Source: Litoditis marina
Lineage: Eukaryota > Nematoda > Chromadorea > Rhabditida > Rhabditidae
NCBI GenBank assembly: GCA_964036275.1
Contig: OZ038439.1
Span: 14,312,830-14,376,829, forward strand
DNA: 64,000 bases
Reading direction: 5' to 3'
Positions 21,143 through 34,700 of the stretch are shown here, piece by piece. Every line of letters starts with the position of its first letter. Position 1 is the stretch's first letter. Made by a program: the position numbers and the translations under genes. Under the pieces are notes generated by a model. The model saw only the letters and a list, made by a program, of their open reading frames with translations, was not told the origin of the DNA and did not search any database.

Positions 21143-22747
21143 TCCTCAGATCGCTAATGAACCAGCAACCAGGCGGATCTAGAACGTTGATAACTGGAAA
21201 ACAAAACCTTATTCAAAACTCTTCTCTAGAGACGTGAGTAAGTTCTAAACCGCCCATTGAAGAATGGAACAACATGCAACTTGGAGAGAGAATAAGTAGA
21301 AGATGAAGGAGGTAGGAAAGAGGATGAAGTAGTTTGCTATGTTGTTAATGATGAATTCGGAATCTGCTTGTTCCGTTTCGAATTTTGATTAGGAAGAGCA
21401 CTAACCAAACCATGGTGAATAAAATTCTTTCATCGGTCATCTACAAGCTTCAAAAAGATTTTGTAAATAGAATACATAGATAGAATACTATAAAAACTCA
21501 AGTAACTTCCAAAACTCAATGATAACTGAACCGGTGCTTGAGCAGAAGTTAGCGAAAAACGACTGTGGAAGAACGTGTGTTATGAATTTGTAACAGAATA
21601 AATTAAAAAACAGGAAAACTTCAACGAAACCAGAAACTGAATAGATTAGATAATAATCTCCTCAGCGATCAGAATTGAATTAATTCATCGTGTGTTTACA
21701 TAATTAAAACTGACACTAAAAGTTCATTTTAACGGGCGTAAAGGCAGTGCATAGTGCGAGAGTTTTGAGGCGCAGACGCTGAAGAAAATTTTGAAAGTCG
21801 TTTCGATCCGGATTTTTCACTTTTTGCGCTCAGCACCAATTCCGTCCACGACAGAATTCGACGAAATCGCCAAAACAGTCGAAAAACGACCCGACTGTCG
21901 GGGTGCCTGAATCAGGACCGACATGTCGCGACGGCGGGAAAAATCTTTTCAAATTCTTGGCATTTCTTCTCAAATATGAGTGAAATTTTCAGCATTCCAA
22001 AAATGTAATGAACAATAAAACGAAATTTCACTTTTTTTTGATAAATTCCAACATTATTTCGACAAATAGTAGATTTTTAAATGAATTGGCGTGATTTTGT
22101 TTATTCAGAACAATTATGTACTTGATTCTATTGTAATGCCTCTTTGGCCTTAAAAGATGAGAATCTATCTTTTTTTTTGAAATTCGTGTATTATGGACGT
22201 TTATTCATATGTATAATACTATATTGAAGTGATCGGGGTGTGTTTACACCTAAAATTGCCCCAAAGTGCTAATTTTGAATTTCGTCGCGACATGTCGGGA
22301 TATGCCGACAGTCGGAATTCTGTCGTGCGCCCCGCGCATCGCTGAGCGGAAATCTTGTTGTTTTTTGATTAGTTTTTCTTCGCCTGTCAGTAGTAAATCT
22401 CAATCATTTCATATATTATGTAGTTATAAAGATTTTACATGGGAGGTTTTAGCGTGTTTAATTTAATGCAAAAGCAAGTTTCTCAATCCATTGTTCGTTT
22501 TTTCTCCATTTTTCATAGTCATAATTGAAACTGAGATTCTTTCGAGATCAATTTCACTAATACAACGGGGTGTAACCTTCGGCTCAACTTGAAAACTCTT
22601 CTTATTTCATTCTATCACCCGTTATCTCTCTTAGGTTCGCTGTTCTTCTGTGTGTTCCTATTTCTCTCTCTGTATTTCTGTCTGTCTGTTTCTTCATCTT
22701 TTCTATTACTCTATGTTATTTCAAGTATATTGATTTTCCAGCCAATC
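21143..22747. promoter_or_regulatory. Divergent intergenic region, scyl-1 / symplekin
   Basis: 1.6 kb between the two start codons. Repeated CGACATGTCG and CCGACAGTCGG motifs (21860-21950, 22283-22320) are shared with 555-625. No TATA or other promoter element can be assigned. The symplekin ATG follows the acceptor TGATTTTCCAG (ends 22741) by six bases, a likely spliced-leader trans-splice site or 5'UTR intron. Confidence 0.5.
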
Positions 22748-25700
22748 ATGGACGCATTCTTGGAACCGTTAGACGACAATGACACAGTGGCCGAACAAAT
22801 TGGAGAAATACTTCGGGTCGCCCAGAATAACAGTTTGAAGATTGGAGAGCGATTAGAAGCACTGGCCAAGGTAAGCTCCGCCAATAAATGTGTTACGAGA
22901 AGAGAAAGTCAGTCACGGCGTTCTCGCCTGCAGTAATTTTTGCGATTAAAATTGTATTGAGCTCCGTCCACAGTTTTCGTGGCGGGACACTGTATTCCAC
23001 AGCAATTTGGAATAGTCGCAGCACTAATTCGCTGCATATCGCGCTTATTTTCACGCGAATCATTTGCGGAGCGTCTAAAATTGAGCACGCGAGTTCCTTA
23101 TTCAATAAAGTTGTTGTTGAGAACGCCGTGCAGTATGCATATAGATTCTATATAGGATCGTTGAATTGAAAAGAACTTAATCCGAAAAAAAACCCCAGGG
23201 AAACCACACGAAAAAGCACATCTTTATTGACTTACCCCGAATCTACAGATCTATACCCCAGTTTGGTGATTACCAAATGGGTATTGGGCACTCTACAGTA
23301 CAGTTATCCGCATAACGGATAATCAGAGATATTCAAATAAATGGGCTTGTTTTTCTTGCGAACTGGGAACAAAACAATTAGCTCATTTTTGATGAAAAAT
23401 CTTACATTTTCCGCTTTCTCCAAGGAAACATTGACTACCTTTCGTGATACACCCATACTGGTCTGTAAGTCAATGTTAAATTAGTAAAAAGTGGGGGACC
23501 AGGAAGTGTGTGAGTTCTGTTCGGTTTCACCGTTTTCTGCAAAAAGTGAACAATACGATGTTGTGAATGAGTGTGCAACAAAAATAGAACAATACATTTG
23601 TTTGCACAACGGTTCACAAAAACAGAATATACAAAGTATAACCTGAACGATAAAAGTGCATAGTGGTTTCCCCTAAGAACGTTGTGAACCGTTGTGCAAA
23701 CAAATGTATTGTTCTATTTTTGTTGCACACTCATTCACAACATCGTATTGTTCACTTTTTGCAGAAAACGGTGAAACCGAACAGAACTCACACACTTCCT
23801 GGTCCCCCACTTTTTACTAATTGTTCTCTTTTTGCTAGTTGTACTAGTACAACCACTCCTAGAGTTGACTAGAAACACGATTTTTGTATAGTGGTGACCA
23901 TCAAACATCCTGATATCTGGAAGTTCCGAGTTTTCAAACGATGTGATCCTACTTTTTTAAAATATTTTTCGCGCTAATTGACCTCTTAAATTGGCGTGAC
24001 AGGCGAAACTGGTTCAAAAAACAGCTTTTTCCGCTTTCTTAATTAAAATCTGAATATTGTGAAAAATCTGCGTCATTACAGTACAAAGAAAATCTTTTCT
24101 CAATTGGCGCGAACGGGCGCAAGCCATTGGCGCCATATATGGAACATGTTACTCTTATTGGTGAAAAATAACTGGAATGAATGGCCTCGACCAATTAGCA
24201 CAATTTCCGACTGTTTTTTGGTTCAGAAACCCTATTTTTAATTTTGGCGCCATTTGGCGGATAAAGTACCGTTTTGGCGCAGAATCTCAAAAAAAATTTG
24301 GTATCCAAGCCGTATTCGTCAACTATGTTCATAGTTCGGACATCTGTGGAACATATCGCTCGTTACCCTACTTTCCTAGCGTTGTTCTAGTTTGGCGCCA
24401 CTGGGCGCCATCGTTTGGCGCCAAATATAAACCATGACACCGAATTTTCATAAAAGCCTGGGATTCACTAATCTAACCTCTGTGCAAAATTTGGGAGCAT
24501 TTCATCCTTGGGAACACATATTTTCCAGCTTCTGGCGCCTATTGGCGCCCGCGCCAAGCGCCAAACAAAACGTGACATCACCAAACTTTGGGGGCCGCGC
24601 TAACTTTGGGGTCTACGCATGTGTGCCAAATTTCAGCCGAATCGGTCCAGTAGTTAAAAAAATAATTTTCTATGCGGACACCGGACGAGCGACGCGCTCC
24701 GAGCGACGAGGGACAACGGAAATTTTCATAACGACACGACAGCATAACTTTTTTCAACCTTGACCGATTTTCCTAATTTTTTCACACAACATGTATTTAA
24801 TAGATATCTAGCTCTCTCTTTTTTTAAATTTCGAAAAAAAATTTTATTCGAAGACTTTTGTGGTTTGAAAGCCAAAAATGGGTGCGCAATGGCCAAATCA
24901 AACACAACTCACACGCAGCGCTTCGCGCTGCGCGCGATTCATTGAAATTGTTCCAGGCGGAACAATTTCTGTTGGTGAAAGATCAGTCAGGACATCTACT
25001 CGATAATTTTCTTGATGAAATGCTGGAGTTCATGAACTCCAGTAACTATCGACTCAAGTGCTTTGTGGCCAATTTCATTGAGAAGGCGTGGTATGTTTTG
25101 TTTATCTACATTTTTCACTTTACGTGCAGACACCACCAAGGTTGACCGAATAGTCAAAAAAAATCGAAAAAACGACTACTTTTTTAACCGAAAAGATGAA
25201 AATCGGTCTACTTTTTTATGAAAAATCCTAAATTTGCACGTGTTTACATCTGAAAACGGAGTAATTTTTGTCGTTCAGTCGGAACTTACTGGTGTATGTT
25301 CACGTGGTTCATTTCATTATGCAACATTATATTTTTAAAGCAAATTAATAACTGATGCGAACGCCCTGTTTCAAGCAGTTTCACAAATGCTCCAAACTTT
25401 TCTTAGGCATGCTCAAACGTAAGGCGACTTTGCTGGATTGTTCATTGCACTCAATTTCGAAATCAATCTACCCCTTTTCGTGCAATAATTTTCTGACTCT
25501 ACTGTTGAAAACCTCAGTTTTTCACCAGTTTTTTAGTCCAGTAATCCGGATGAAACCATGAAACTCCTGATTTTTTTTCTTTTCTAGCTTTTCGGATTCT
25601 TTTTAAGCTTTTCGAATTCTACCGTTTCGAATTCTATTACGGTATTAGGGAACAGTTTTAGCTAGAATCCAGAAACTAAGAACAGCAAGAGGCCCTTGTT

Positions 25701-28700
25701 TCACACAATTGCTCTTTTCCGCTCCCCGCTAAAAGCAGTGCCCTAAGGTCCTAACCAGGAAAACTGAGCTAGACAACTTTCATTCCAGCAAGAAAGATCC
25801 AGAAGTTATGAAGAAGGGAGTAGGAAGTCTGTCGTTTCTGTTGACAACTGGCAGCTCGAACGCAGCATTTATTCGGGTCATGAAAAGAGTGAGTGTTTTG
25901 TAATTTCACGTATGTAGTCTATTTACATTTTTGCTTCATAATCCCAGGAATATCGTTGGTCTAGGAGTTCGGCTCTCGGACTTCATCAGAGTTTTAGAAT
26001 TTTGCCATTTTCTCGATATTTTCGGGAAAAAAATAGCTTCTTTCTGTGAATTTCTGTACCGGACAGGACATGTTTATTGTGTTTTTCTAAATTCGATAGG
26101 TGATAACGGTGTGCGCCACTAAACGCATGCTCTGAAGAGGTCATTTTGATCGAACTAGTTTTTTTTCAAAGATTAGTGAAACCTCCTAGTGTTTGTATCC
26201 ATGTTTTTGCTGTTGTTGCTGTTTCATTGTGTTCATCTTCAAAGCGTTTTGAGAAAAACCCCCCTGTTTTTGGTCCGAAGATTTGGGCAAACCCCCCCCC
26301 CTCAAAAATTGTCTGATTTAGCGATTTTCTAAATTAAGGGCAAAACCCCCTTTATAATGGCTGAGGGGGCGGGCAAAACCCCCCTGTTTGAAAAAGTCAC
26401 AACTCTGAGGCATTTAGGGTATGAACTATATTGTTCAGGTGATAACCGTGTGTGCCAGTCTGTACCCCCATGTTCTGAAGTGGTCGGTTAGCCGCCGGGC
26501 CGACCACGAGGTGGAAAGATGCTGGGAGTCGTTTTGTGTCCTGAAGGGAAGAATCATGCAGAACATTGAGACGGACAATGAGGGGTATGTTTTTATAATA
26601 GCCAACTTGTTATATTAGTATAGGTGAATAGAGAATAGAATACATTAGCATTGGATGTTAGTTGGAAAGATGTATGTTCTTGTAATACTAATGGACTAAT
26701 GGACTAATGTAATACCAACAAGCCAACTGGATGGTGGGTGTTATCAGTATAGCTGAATAGAAGAATAGATTAGAATGACGGACAATGAGGGGTATGGTAA
26801 ATCTAGCTAGTTAAATACTTCGTGTCAACCCCCCCCCTCTCTGTATTTTCACTACACCAGTTAACATCAAGAACGTCCATCCTCTATCAGATTTTAGAGT
26901 ATGCAGGCTTGTAGCGTATCTCATCTTTCTAACTCTCTATTTTCAGTGTGCGAACATTGACGCTGAAGTTCCTTGAATCAGTTGTGTTGGCACAGTCTTT
27001 GAAAACAGAGGTGAGCTTAAAATTTCACATTACCCTAGTCTTGGCGAACGATTTTCACGATTCACACATGGAAAAACTAGGTATATTCGTATTTTTCGAA
27101 CTGGTTTCTCTATTGTTTTACTTTTTTACTTTTCACTATTGCATTAATTTATGCATTGGAGCATGTACTATAACTCTCAATTTCAATTTTCACTTCGTTT
27201 ATCCAAATGGAGTGACACATTTGACCTATAAGATGGGAAGTTGGGAAGTCACGTGTATAGTGGCGAATAAACTATTCTATTTTACCCATACGTAAAATAC
27301 CCATTTATTTCGATGTTGACTGATGCTCAAGTTTGCCCGATTTTGACCGGGGACCGGGGCATGCTCATTTTTGGGGGTAATGTTACAGATTCGCGGTAAA
27401 AACAAAAAAAATCGTGTTTTTCAATGACGCATGCTTACTTTTTGGATATGCTCATGCGCACTTTTTTCGACTTGATGTGAACCTTTTTCACGTATGATTT
27501 CACCATGTCCTCCTTCTAGGAAAGCGAGGGAGGTCGCGGTGATCTGATGAGTCTGAACGAGGTTTCGCGCGACCATCGCTTCATTTCGTACCGAAAGATG
27601 CAGGCCGAAGCGAGTCACAACCTGCAGTCGCTGTTGGACCAGATGGCACTCAGCCACATCTCCGCTCAGGTACGTTTCATACTGGTTTGGTTTTCTATAC
27701 AGGAGTGACCAAAAAGTGGATCGGCCCTACCGCCGGTACGACCCCTCTCCCTTAAAATATATAAATTCACCGAAAAATAAGAGACTATTCTTCACATTTG
27801 CGAGAATTTCACCTAAATTGGCAGAAAAAAATCATGGTAATTTTGATATTTTTCGACCCCGGCGGGGCCATTACGACCCCCCCCCCCCCTTTTGCACTAG
27901 TGCAACTTGTGGTCACCCCCGTGTCTATATGAGTTGGAAACCTTGTGAAACAGGCATACATGTTTAAATGTATTTTCTCAGAACTAGTAAGGCCGGTTGG
28001 TAGAAATTGCTTATACGAGTTCTCGGTTAGCTGTGTAGGTGGGCTAGCCAGTGATGATTCAAGTTGTTTAGTGTCCAAAGTCCAAAGACTGACGTTTCCT
28101 TAGTTTCCGTTATTTGAGTGGTTTATACCTGGTTTCCAGAATCTCCTGACGGCGCTGAATGTGGTCTGTTCGATCGCTCGACAACGACCAGAGTTCGCGG
28201 GGAAAGTGCTGGATGCACTGGAAGTACTGCATGTCAATCTACCGCCAACTCTAGGAACGAGTCAGGTGAGGTGGAAATCGTAAAAAAACATGGATTGGGA
28301 TTGATGTTAGCTATATCTCAAAAATGGGTTAATTTTTTGTCAAACGTTAAAAAACTCACCGTGTTCCGATTGAAAATGATGAAGTTTGCCGCGTTTCAAT
28401 GATAGGCGACGTCCCTGACACTCCAGACATTGATTTGCGTAGTTTGGCGAGAAAGTGGCCAGGTGTTGTAATATAAATGTCTTTTCAGGTAAAATCCGTC
28501 CGTAAAGAGCTGAAAATGCATCTGTTGCGTATTTTGCGCAATGCGTCCGCGTTTCCCTTCCATTCGCGTATCATCACACTACTCACGGATCTCGGAGCAA
28601 CACAGGGGGTTTGTTCAATTATGGGGTTAGCAATCATAGAGAAATGTTAAATTAGCTATTAGTTCTGCATTTGAGAAAGAGTTGATCTGTTGCGAATTTC

Positions 28701-31700
28701 GGGCTAGGTAGTTTTTAGCCGAAACAGGCTATTGGGTTTTTTGTAAAGAGTGAAGAAAGTTTTTTAATGAATCAGATTCAATTTCTGTTCCAAAAATATG
28801 TTACCCCATTGTCTTTGAAATAAATAATCTTTTACGGCAACACTTTCAGCCGTGTATTACATTATTGAAAACAATTTGTATAATCACACAAAAATCGCGT
28901 TTTTAGGAGATGAATCGCTCGATGCCGCCCAATATCGCCGAGTTGCGTCGAAAAGCCAAGCGGGCCGCCGAGGCCAGCAACGAGCCGGTAGCCAAGAAGT
29001 CGAGGCAGGAGGGTGAGAATTACGAATATTAGAAAAAGGAAGATGAGAGTAGTTTAGTAATCTTGCCTCAATAGAAAGAAAAAGTGTATGAAATGGCGGA
29101 TTTTTGGCCAAATTGGAGAACTTTTGTTAGAGAAATCTGGGTGGGAGGTTGAGAATTGCGACAATAATTTAGCACTTTCGCGTCATTAACAAGAAAAGGT
29201 GGTTGAAATGGGTAGTTTTCGGCCATATTAGATAAGATGAGCTTTTTTTTTTGAGCGAATACGATTTCCCGGAAGAATAGTGGCTGAAAAGTGAAAAAAA
29301 ATTCAAAAATAGAAAAATCATGAATAATTTCCAGCCAGCCGCCTGGAGGATGATGAGTATGCGGAAGAAACGGAGAAAGTGGAGGAGCAGCCGGTTGACT
29401 CAACAAAGTGCGCAAGCATGTTTTGCGGATTGGTTATTAAATACGAGTTCAAATGCGAGAAAAAGTGATAGTGGGAAGTGGATTGTGGAAACAGAGTAAA
29501 ACACAGAATACAGTGACTAGTGGGCAATGAGCACAGCACATCAACGAGCGTTTCAGTTGTCTTAGATTGGGTTATGGAATTGCTTATCATTGACGGTCTT
29601 TAAGTAATCGCCACCAAACAGTTTGGGAGTTTTTAAAAACGATATTTTACAAAACTGATACATCTCGGCATTATTTTCTCAATTTTCTGTGTGCAATCGT
29701 AGACATTCTTCGTCCTGTGACGATCGGTAGAGTTCTAAGAGTAAGAGTGTGTTTTTGTTTCTTTCTCAATTGTTCTCTCTTCAACGTATTTTGATTACAG
29801 ACAGTCTGCTATTGATATCACGGCAGAGTTCATCTTCGATCGTCTGAATCCTACCGTAGTCACCAATATGGTGTTCATCGCGCTGGTGAGTCTAGTTCTA
29901 CAGGGCTACATTCGAAATTTGTGTTTCTACGGGAATTCTTCGTATTTTGGCAAATTTCTGGAATGAAACGATTTCTGTGGATCTACGAGCAACTACTTCT
30001 ATCCAAGTGTGAAAGATGACTATCGATCGTTTGTCAGAAACATTTCCGTGTATTTTCAGATGACACTCCCTGATGAGATGCCGGCTACATTCGCCTCCAG
30101 TTACACTCCGATTGCAGCGGCTGGAACGGAGGTTTGTTTTGGGTGGTTGGTGGTTGCATCTGAATCTGAATGTGGAAAGTTTTATTGTTTCGATAATAAG
30201 AGTGGTTGAACAGACCAACAAAACCTGACTCCGACGACCATCCCGTAACGAAATATTCCAATCTCGGCTACTATGAGGTAGTGTACAAATTTTTGCATTT
30301 TTGCACGGACCACGAAATATTGCCTTTATTGTGAATTGAAGTTTTTTCACGTTGAAATAGTAACATGTTAGAATCGTCGATTTATTGTAGTTATAGTTTG
30401 TAGTCGTTTTGTTTCAGTCCCAGCGTCGCCATTTATCTCGCATGATGGCCACACAGGCCACGCAACAGGAACTTGGTCCCGGAGTAGAGCAGATGAGGAA
30501 GGAGAAACTGCAGAAGTTCAATGGTATGTTTGAAGAAAGTATAGTGGAATTGTTTTTGTCGTTCTTGCATACTTTTGCATATTTAGTGAGAATATGTGCA
30601 TAATTTGGTTGTAATATAACAAGTTGTAATGCGTTTCTGGGACAAAAACGGAGAAATAAACTGCAAAAGTCCAATGGTATGCCATTTTAGGGTTGTAATA
30701 ATGAAGTTGAAACGTGTCACTGTGGGAGGTTGGAGCAAAAAGGAAACCTTTCTTGAATCGACCACTGTATTCAAATGTTCGAGCACTACAGAACAGACGT
30801 TTTTCAGCTAGTATGCATCTCGGTCAAACTACAGTTTTCTCACCTTCAAACGTATTCAGTTTTTACAGTCCATTCAGCTATAATTAATGTAATTCATTCT
30901 CCAGAACGTCAAAGTGCTCGTCGTGAGGGTGCCTACATTCCGCCGACCCCCGCGGTCGGAATGGGGCGCCAGCCACCGGAGAAGAAACCGTTTGCCGTGC
31001 CGAAGCTGCCACCGCCGGTTGGTAGATTCAGAATCTTCTCTTGGTTTAATGGTTTTATTTCTGGGAAGTCGTTCTGACGTTTTTCTCTCAGAAGGAGAGG
31101 TCTCCTTCTGAGAGAACAACATTACACGAGTAGAACATAGTGAGAAGTGATCTCGGTACTCTCCTTTCTACCACGTTTCTTCCCAGTTGGTACGTGCACA
31201 GACGTATGCAAATGGGATACAACTGTGAAATTAGCATATCTCGTTCGTCCGCACAGAAATTTTGACTTTTCTGTTAGAGAAAGCTATGATTGTGGTGATA
31301 TTTAAGTTCTAAGCTTCCACCTTGCATTCTGAAGGAAAAGATTTGCTGGTGGTGGTGGTGGCTCCTAAGATGAATTTTGATTTTGAATGTGTTTTGTAGT
31401 CTAAACTCGACATTTGCAGATACCCTTGGTGGCTTCTAAAATTATTTCTGTTTATAGTATGTATCTTGAACTTGCAGGCACCCGTAGTGGCCCCAAAGGT
31501 GAAGTTGGCCTTCAACCTGCTGACAGCCACCCAGCAGATGAGCAAAGAGGAGACGATGGACCTGTTCAACATGGCCTTCACACGTATCATGAACGCCGAA
31601 CGTGGGTTTGATGCTATATGCTATTTTTCTTGTTCGTATTTTTCTCATCAACGCAAGATTTCCGTGCTATTGCGCTCTTGCCTTTTGTGGAGTTTTCGGA

Positions 31701-34700
31701 TGTGCTACATGTGACTATCCTGCCCTGAAAAACGAGCCAGTTTCAATTTTGCATCAAAAATATGCGCGTTCTTTGAATTTTGCTGGCTACTCGGACAACT
31801 TCACCGGGGTATGGTTAATGTTTAATAAATTGTGTTTATCTATGATGCCTTTTTCCTGTTCAGGTCGCGCGGTGCAGGGCGGCGCCGGCCAGCTGCACAA
31901 TGTGATTCTGGTCCGACTGGCCACCAGATATCACACAGAGGACACCCTATTTGAGCAGCTGATGATCGATTTCGTCGTGGAGGAGCACAAGATGCGGACA
32001 GAGTTGGCGCTGTTATGGGTGGCCGAACTCTATGCGCAGTATCAGGGGTGAGTGGCCCAGACATTGGTGGTTTACTGCATAGGTAAAATACCCTGCCGAA
32101 ATGGCGCTGACCCATACTCATTTTTGGCATCTTTCTAAGACTTACGCTCATTTTCAAGAGTAAACACTGCTAGAAATGCAATAAACGAGACACAGTCACT
32201 TCTACACGAGGATCACGGTCATTGTCAGGGTTACGCACGTTCACTTTAGTTCCACTGGCATTGAACCATTTTACCTATGGTTTACTGTTTGTTGTTATTC
32301 CAAAGCTAGATCGTGAAAGCTAGACTTTGACGTGTTTTCATGGAAAGTCGTATTTTTTTTTAACTTTTCGTCATATTTTTCAGCTTTGGTTCTGTTCCTA
32401 ATAGTGATTCAAAATACATGAGAACAGTCTGTAATTAACGTGAATAGGTTTATTTATTTTTACCAGAATACCGTTGTTTCCAGTTTCTCGTTCTGCTACC
32501 AGCTGGACCGGCCAGACGGTCGTATTTCCACCCCGGAAAGGGTGGCCAGATATGACCGGATCATGTGCGGCCTGCTGAGCAAATTGTACGAGAAGGGACA
32601 TCATAAGGAGGCGTGAGTTTTGTTGTCTTGTTTACCCGTTTTGTTGTGTTTGCTTGGCTATTGTTTACTAGTTCTGTTGTATGTATGGTATTATATCCAC
32701 ATGATTAAAACAAAACAACAAACAAAACGCATAAAATCGTGACATATTTCGATGGAATTTTGTTCCTCTTGTAAACAACAGCAACTTCTATAGTTTTTTT
32801 CCGCGTTGTCCAATTGTTCTCATTTCAGTGTGTTCCACAAAATTCTGCTCGACGCTCCGCTGGTCACCTCGAACGCGTTGCAATGGCTGAAATGTGCCTG
32901 TCTGGATAAGGTTGGTGAAATGCTTCCGTTATTTGATCATGATCATACACCAGTAAGGTCTGACTAAGCGACAATAAGTAATCCGTTTTTAGATGTGAAC
33001 ACGTATAAATTTAGAATTTCTCATCAAAAGTAGACCGATTTTCATGTTTTAGGCTGACGATTAGTCCGTTTTTCGAATTTTTCTGACTATTCGGACAACC
33101 TTGCTGGTGTATGGGTGAAATGCTTCCGTTATTTGGTCATGATCTTCCAGTTAATCTTGTACGTACAAGTACATTATTTTCTGTACACTATTATCCATTT
33201 TCTAACTTTTCTTCAAATTCTAATGAGCCTATTTTGGCTCACCAGTTTTTTTCAGTCAAGAATTGGATTTCACAATGTGTATTCGATAGTTTTCGTCTAG
33301 ATCTATTTCTCGAACCGGGGAAATAGATAATTTACGACTACAGCATACTATTGCATCTTCGTAAAGGTATACGGTGCCTTCGGTATGACGACGTTGCGAG
33401 AACTGATTCTGACGAGGAATCGCCAACGTTACGAACTGCTCCATCTGCTGTTCGAGCTGACATTCTTCGATCAGCCTGACACCAATGTGAGTGTTTTTGT
33501 TTAGATTGCTGTAAAAGATTTTAAAGTTTCTTAACGAAATATAAAGCCGTGTTATCGTCCCTTTCACATGGGTAAACATTTCACAATGAGTGTAAAGGTG
33601 GCATAATTTTAGATCGAGAAAAAGTTTTATCATTCATTCAACTGCATAAGTGAAATTGTGTATGTTTATCTATTACAAAAGTGCACTTTTGTTTATCATT
33701 ATATAAACTTGTTTTTTTAACCTGCGTCAGTCGTGCGTGGATACGCTGAAGTAATGCAAAACTAAAATCCGGTTACCATTAAAAAACACAGAAAATCTGG
33801 GGTTAAATTAAAGGGTAACCTCTGGTTCCTCCGGAAAACCCTGTTAGATGTAGAGTTCATCCTTCTTTTTTAAAGCTGCGTCAGTCGTGCGTGGAGACCT
33901 TGAAGGAGCTGTGTGAGCTGTCCTACCTGAAGAACGACGTCAGAGAACAGTTGATCGCCCAGCTTCAGCTCTGCACTCAGCCGACACCGCCGCCCTATTT
34001 CGTACCCAGTGTGGATGTGGGTCGTTATATTTTCGATGGTTCATCTCCTTTTATTGTTCGTCACTACTTTGGACAAGATAGGAAATTGATAATTGGGGGA
34101 CGAATATGGGACCTCCATATTAGAAGATACTGTAAAATCGTGTCCTACTTTCATAACTCTAAACTAGGGAACAGCTTGACGCATTCACATAATATTCCGC
34201 TATACGGTCGGTGAATCTTGCGCATCAGAGTTCTTAAATGTTGATCTCTCTACGTTTTACTTAACTATTTTATCTATCTCTAGTAAAGTGATATTTTCGA
34301 TTCAGCCCACCGAATTAGCCTGGGATGAATCGATCATCCAAACTGAGCGCAGTTGTGTACATCAGAATTCAAACACGTACTGGGATGGTGCTTATGCTTA
34401 TCTGTATATCATATCTTCTTCAATATTTTTGATTTTTTCACATGCCCTGGCCATCTATTTTCAGTGAATAAAAGAAATGCTCAGCATTTCAAGGTCAAAC
34501 AGGAATTGGATAGTTTGAAACTAAAATAAGTCGTACGTAAATTGATCTTTTCGATTCAGCCCACAGAATTGGCCTGGGACGAGTCCATTATCCGGAATGC
34601 CCTTCTGCTCTATCTGGCAGTACTTCCGATGGACGCATCACTGTTCCTGCCACTCGCCAACACGTACTCGAATGCTTCCAAGGACTTTAAGAAGGTTGGT

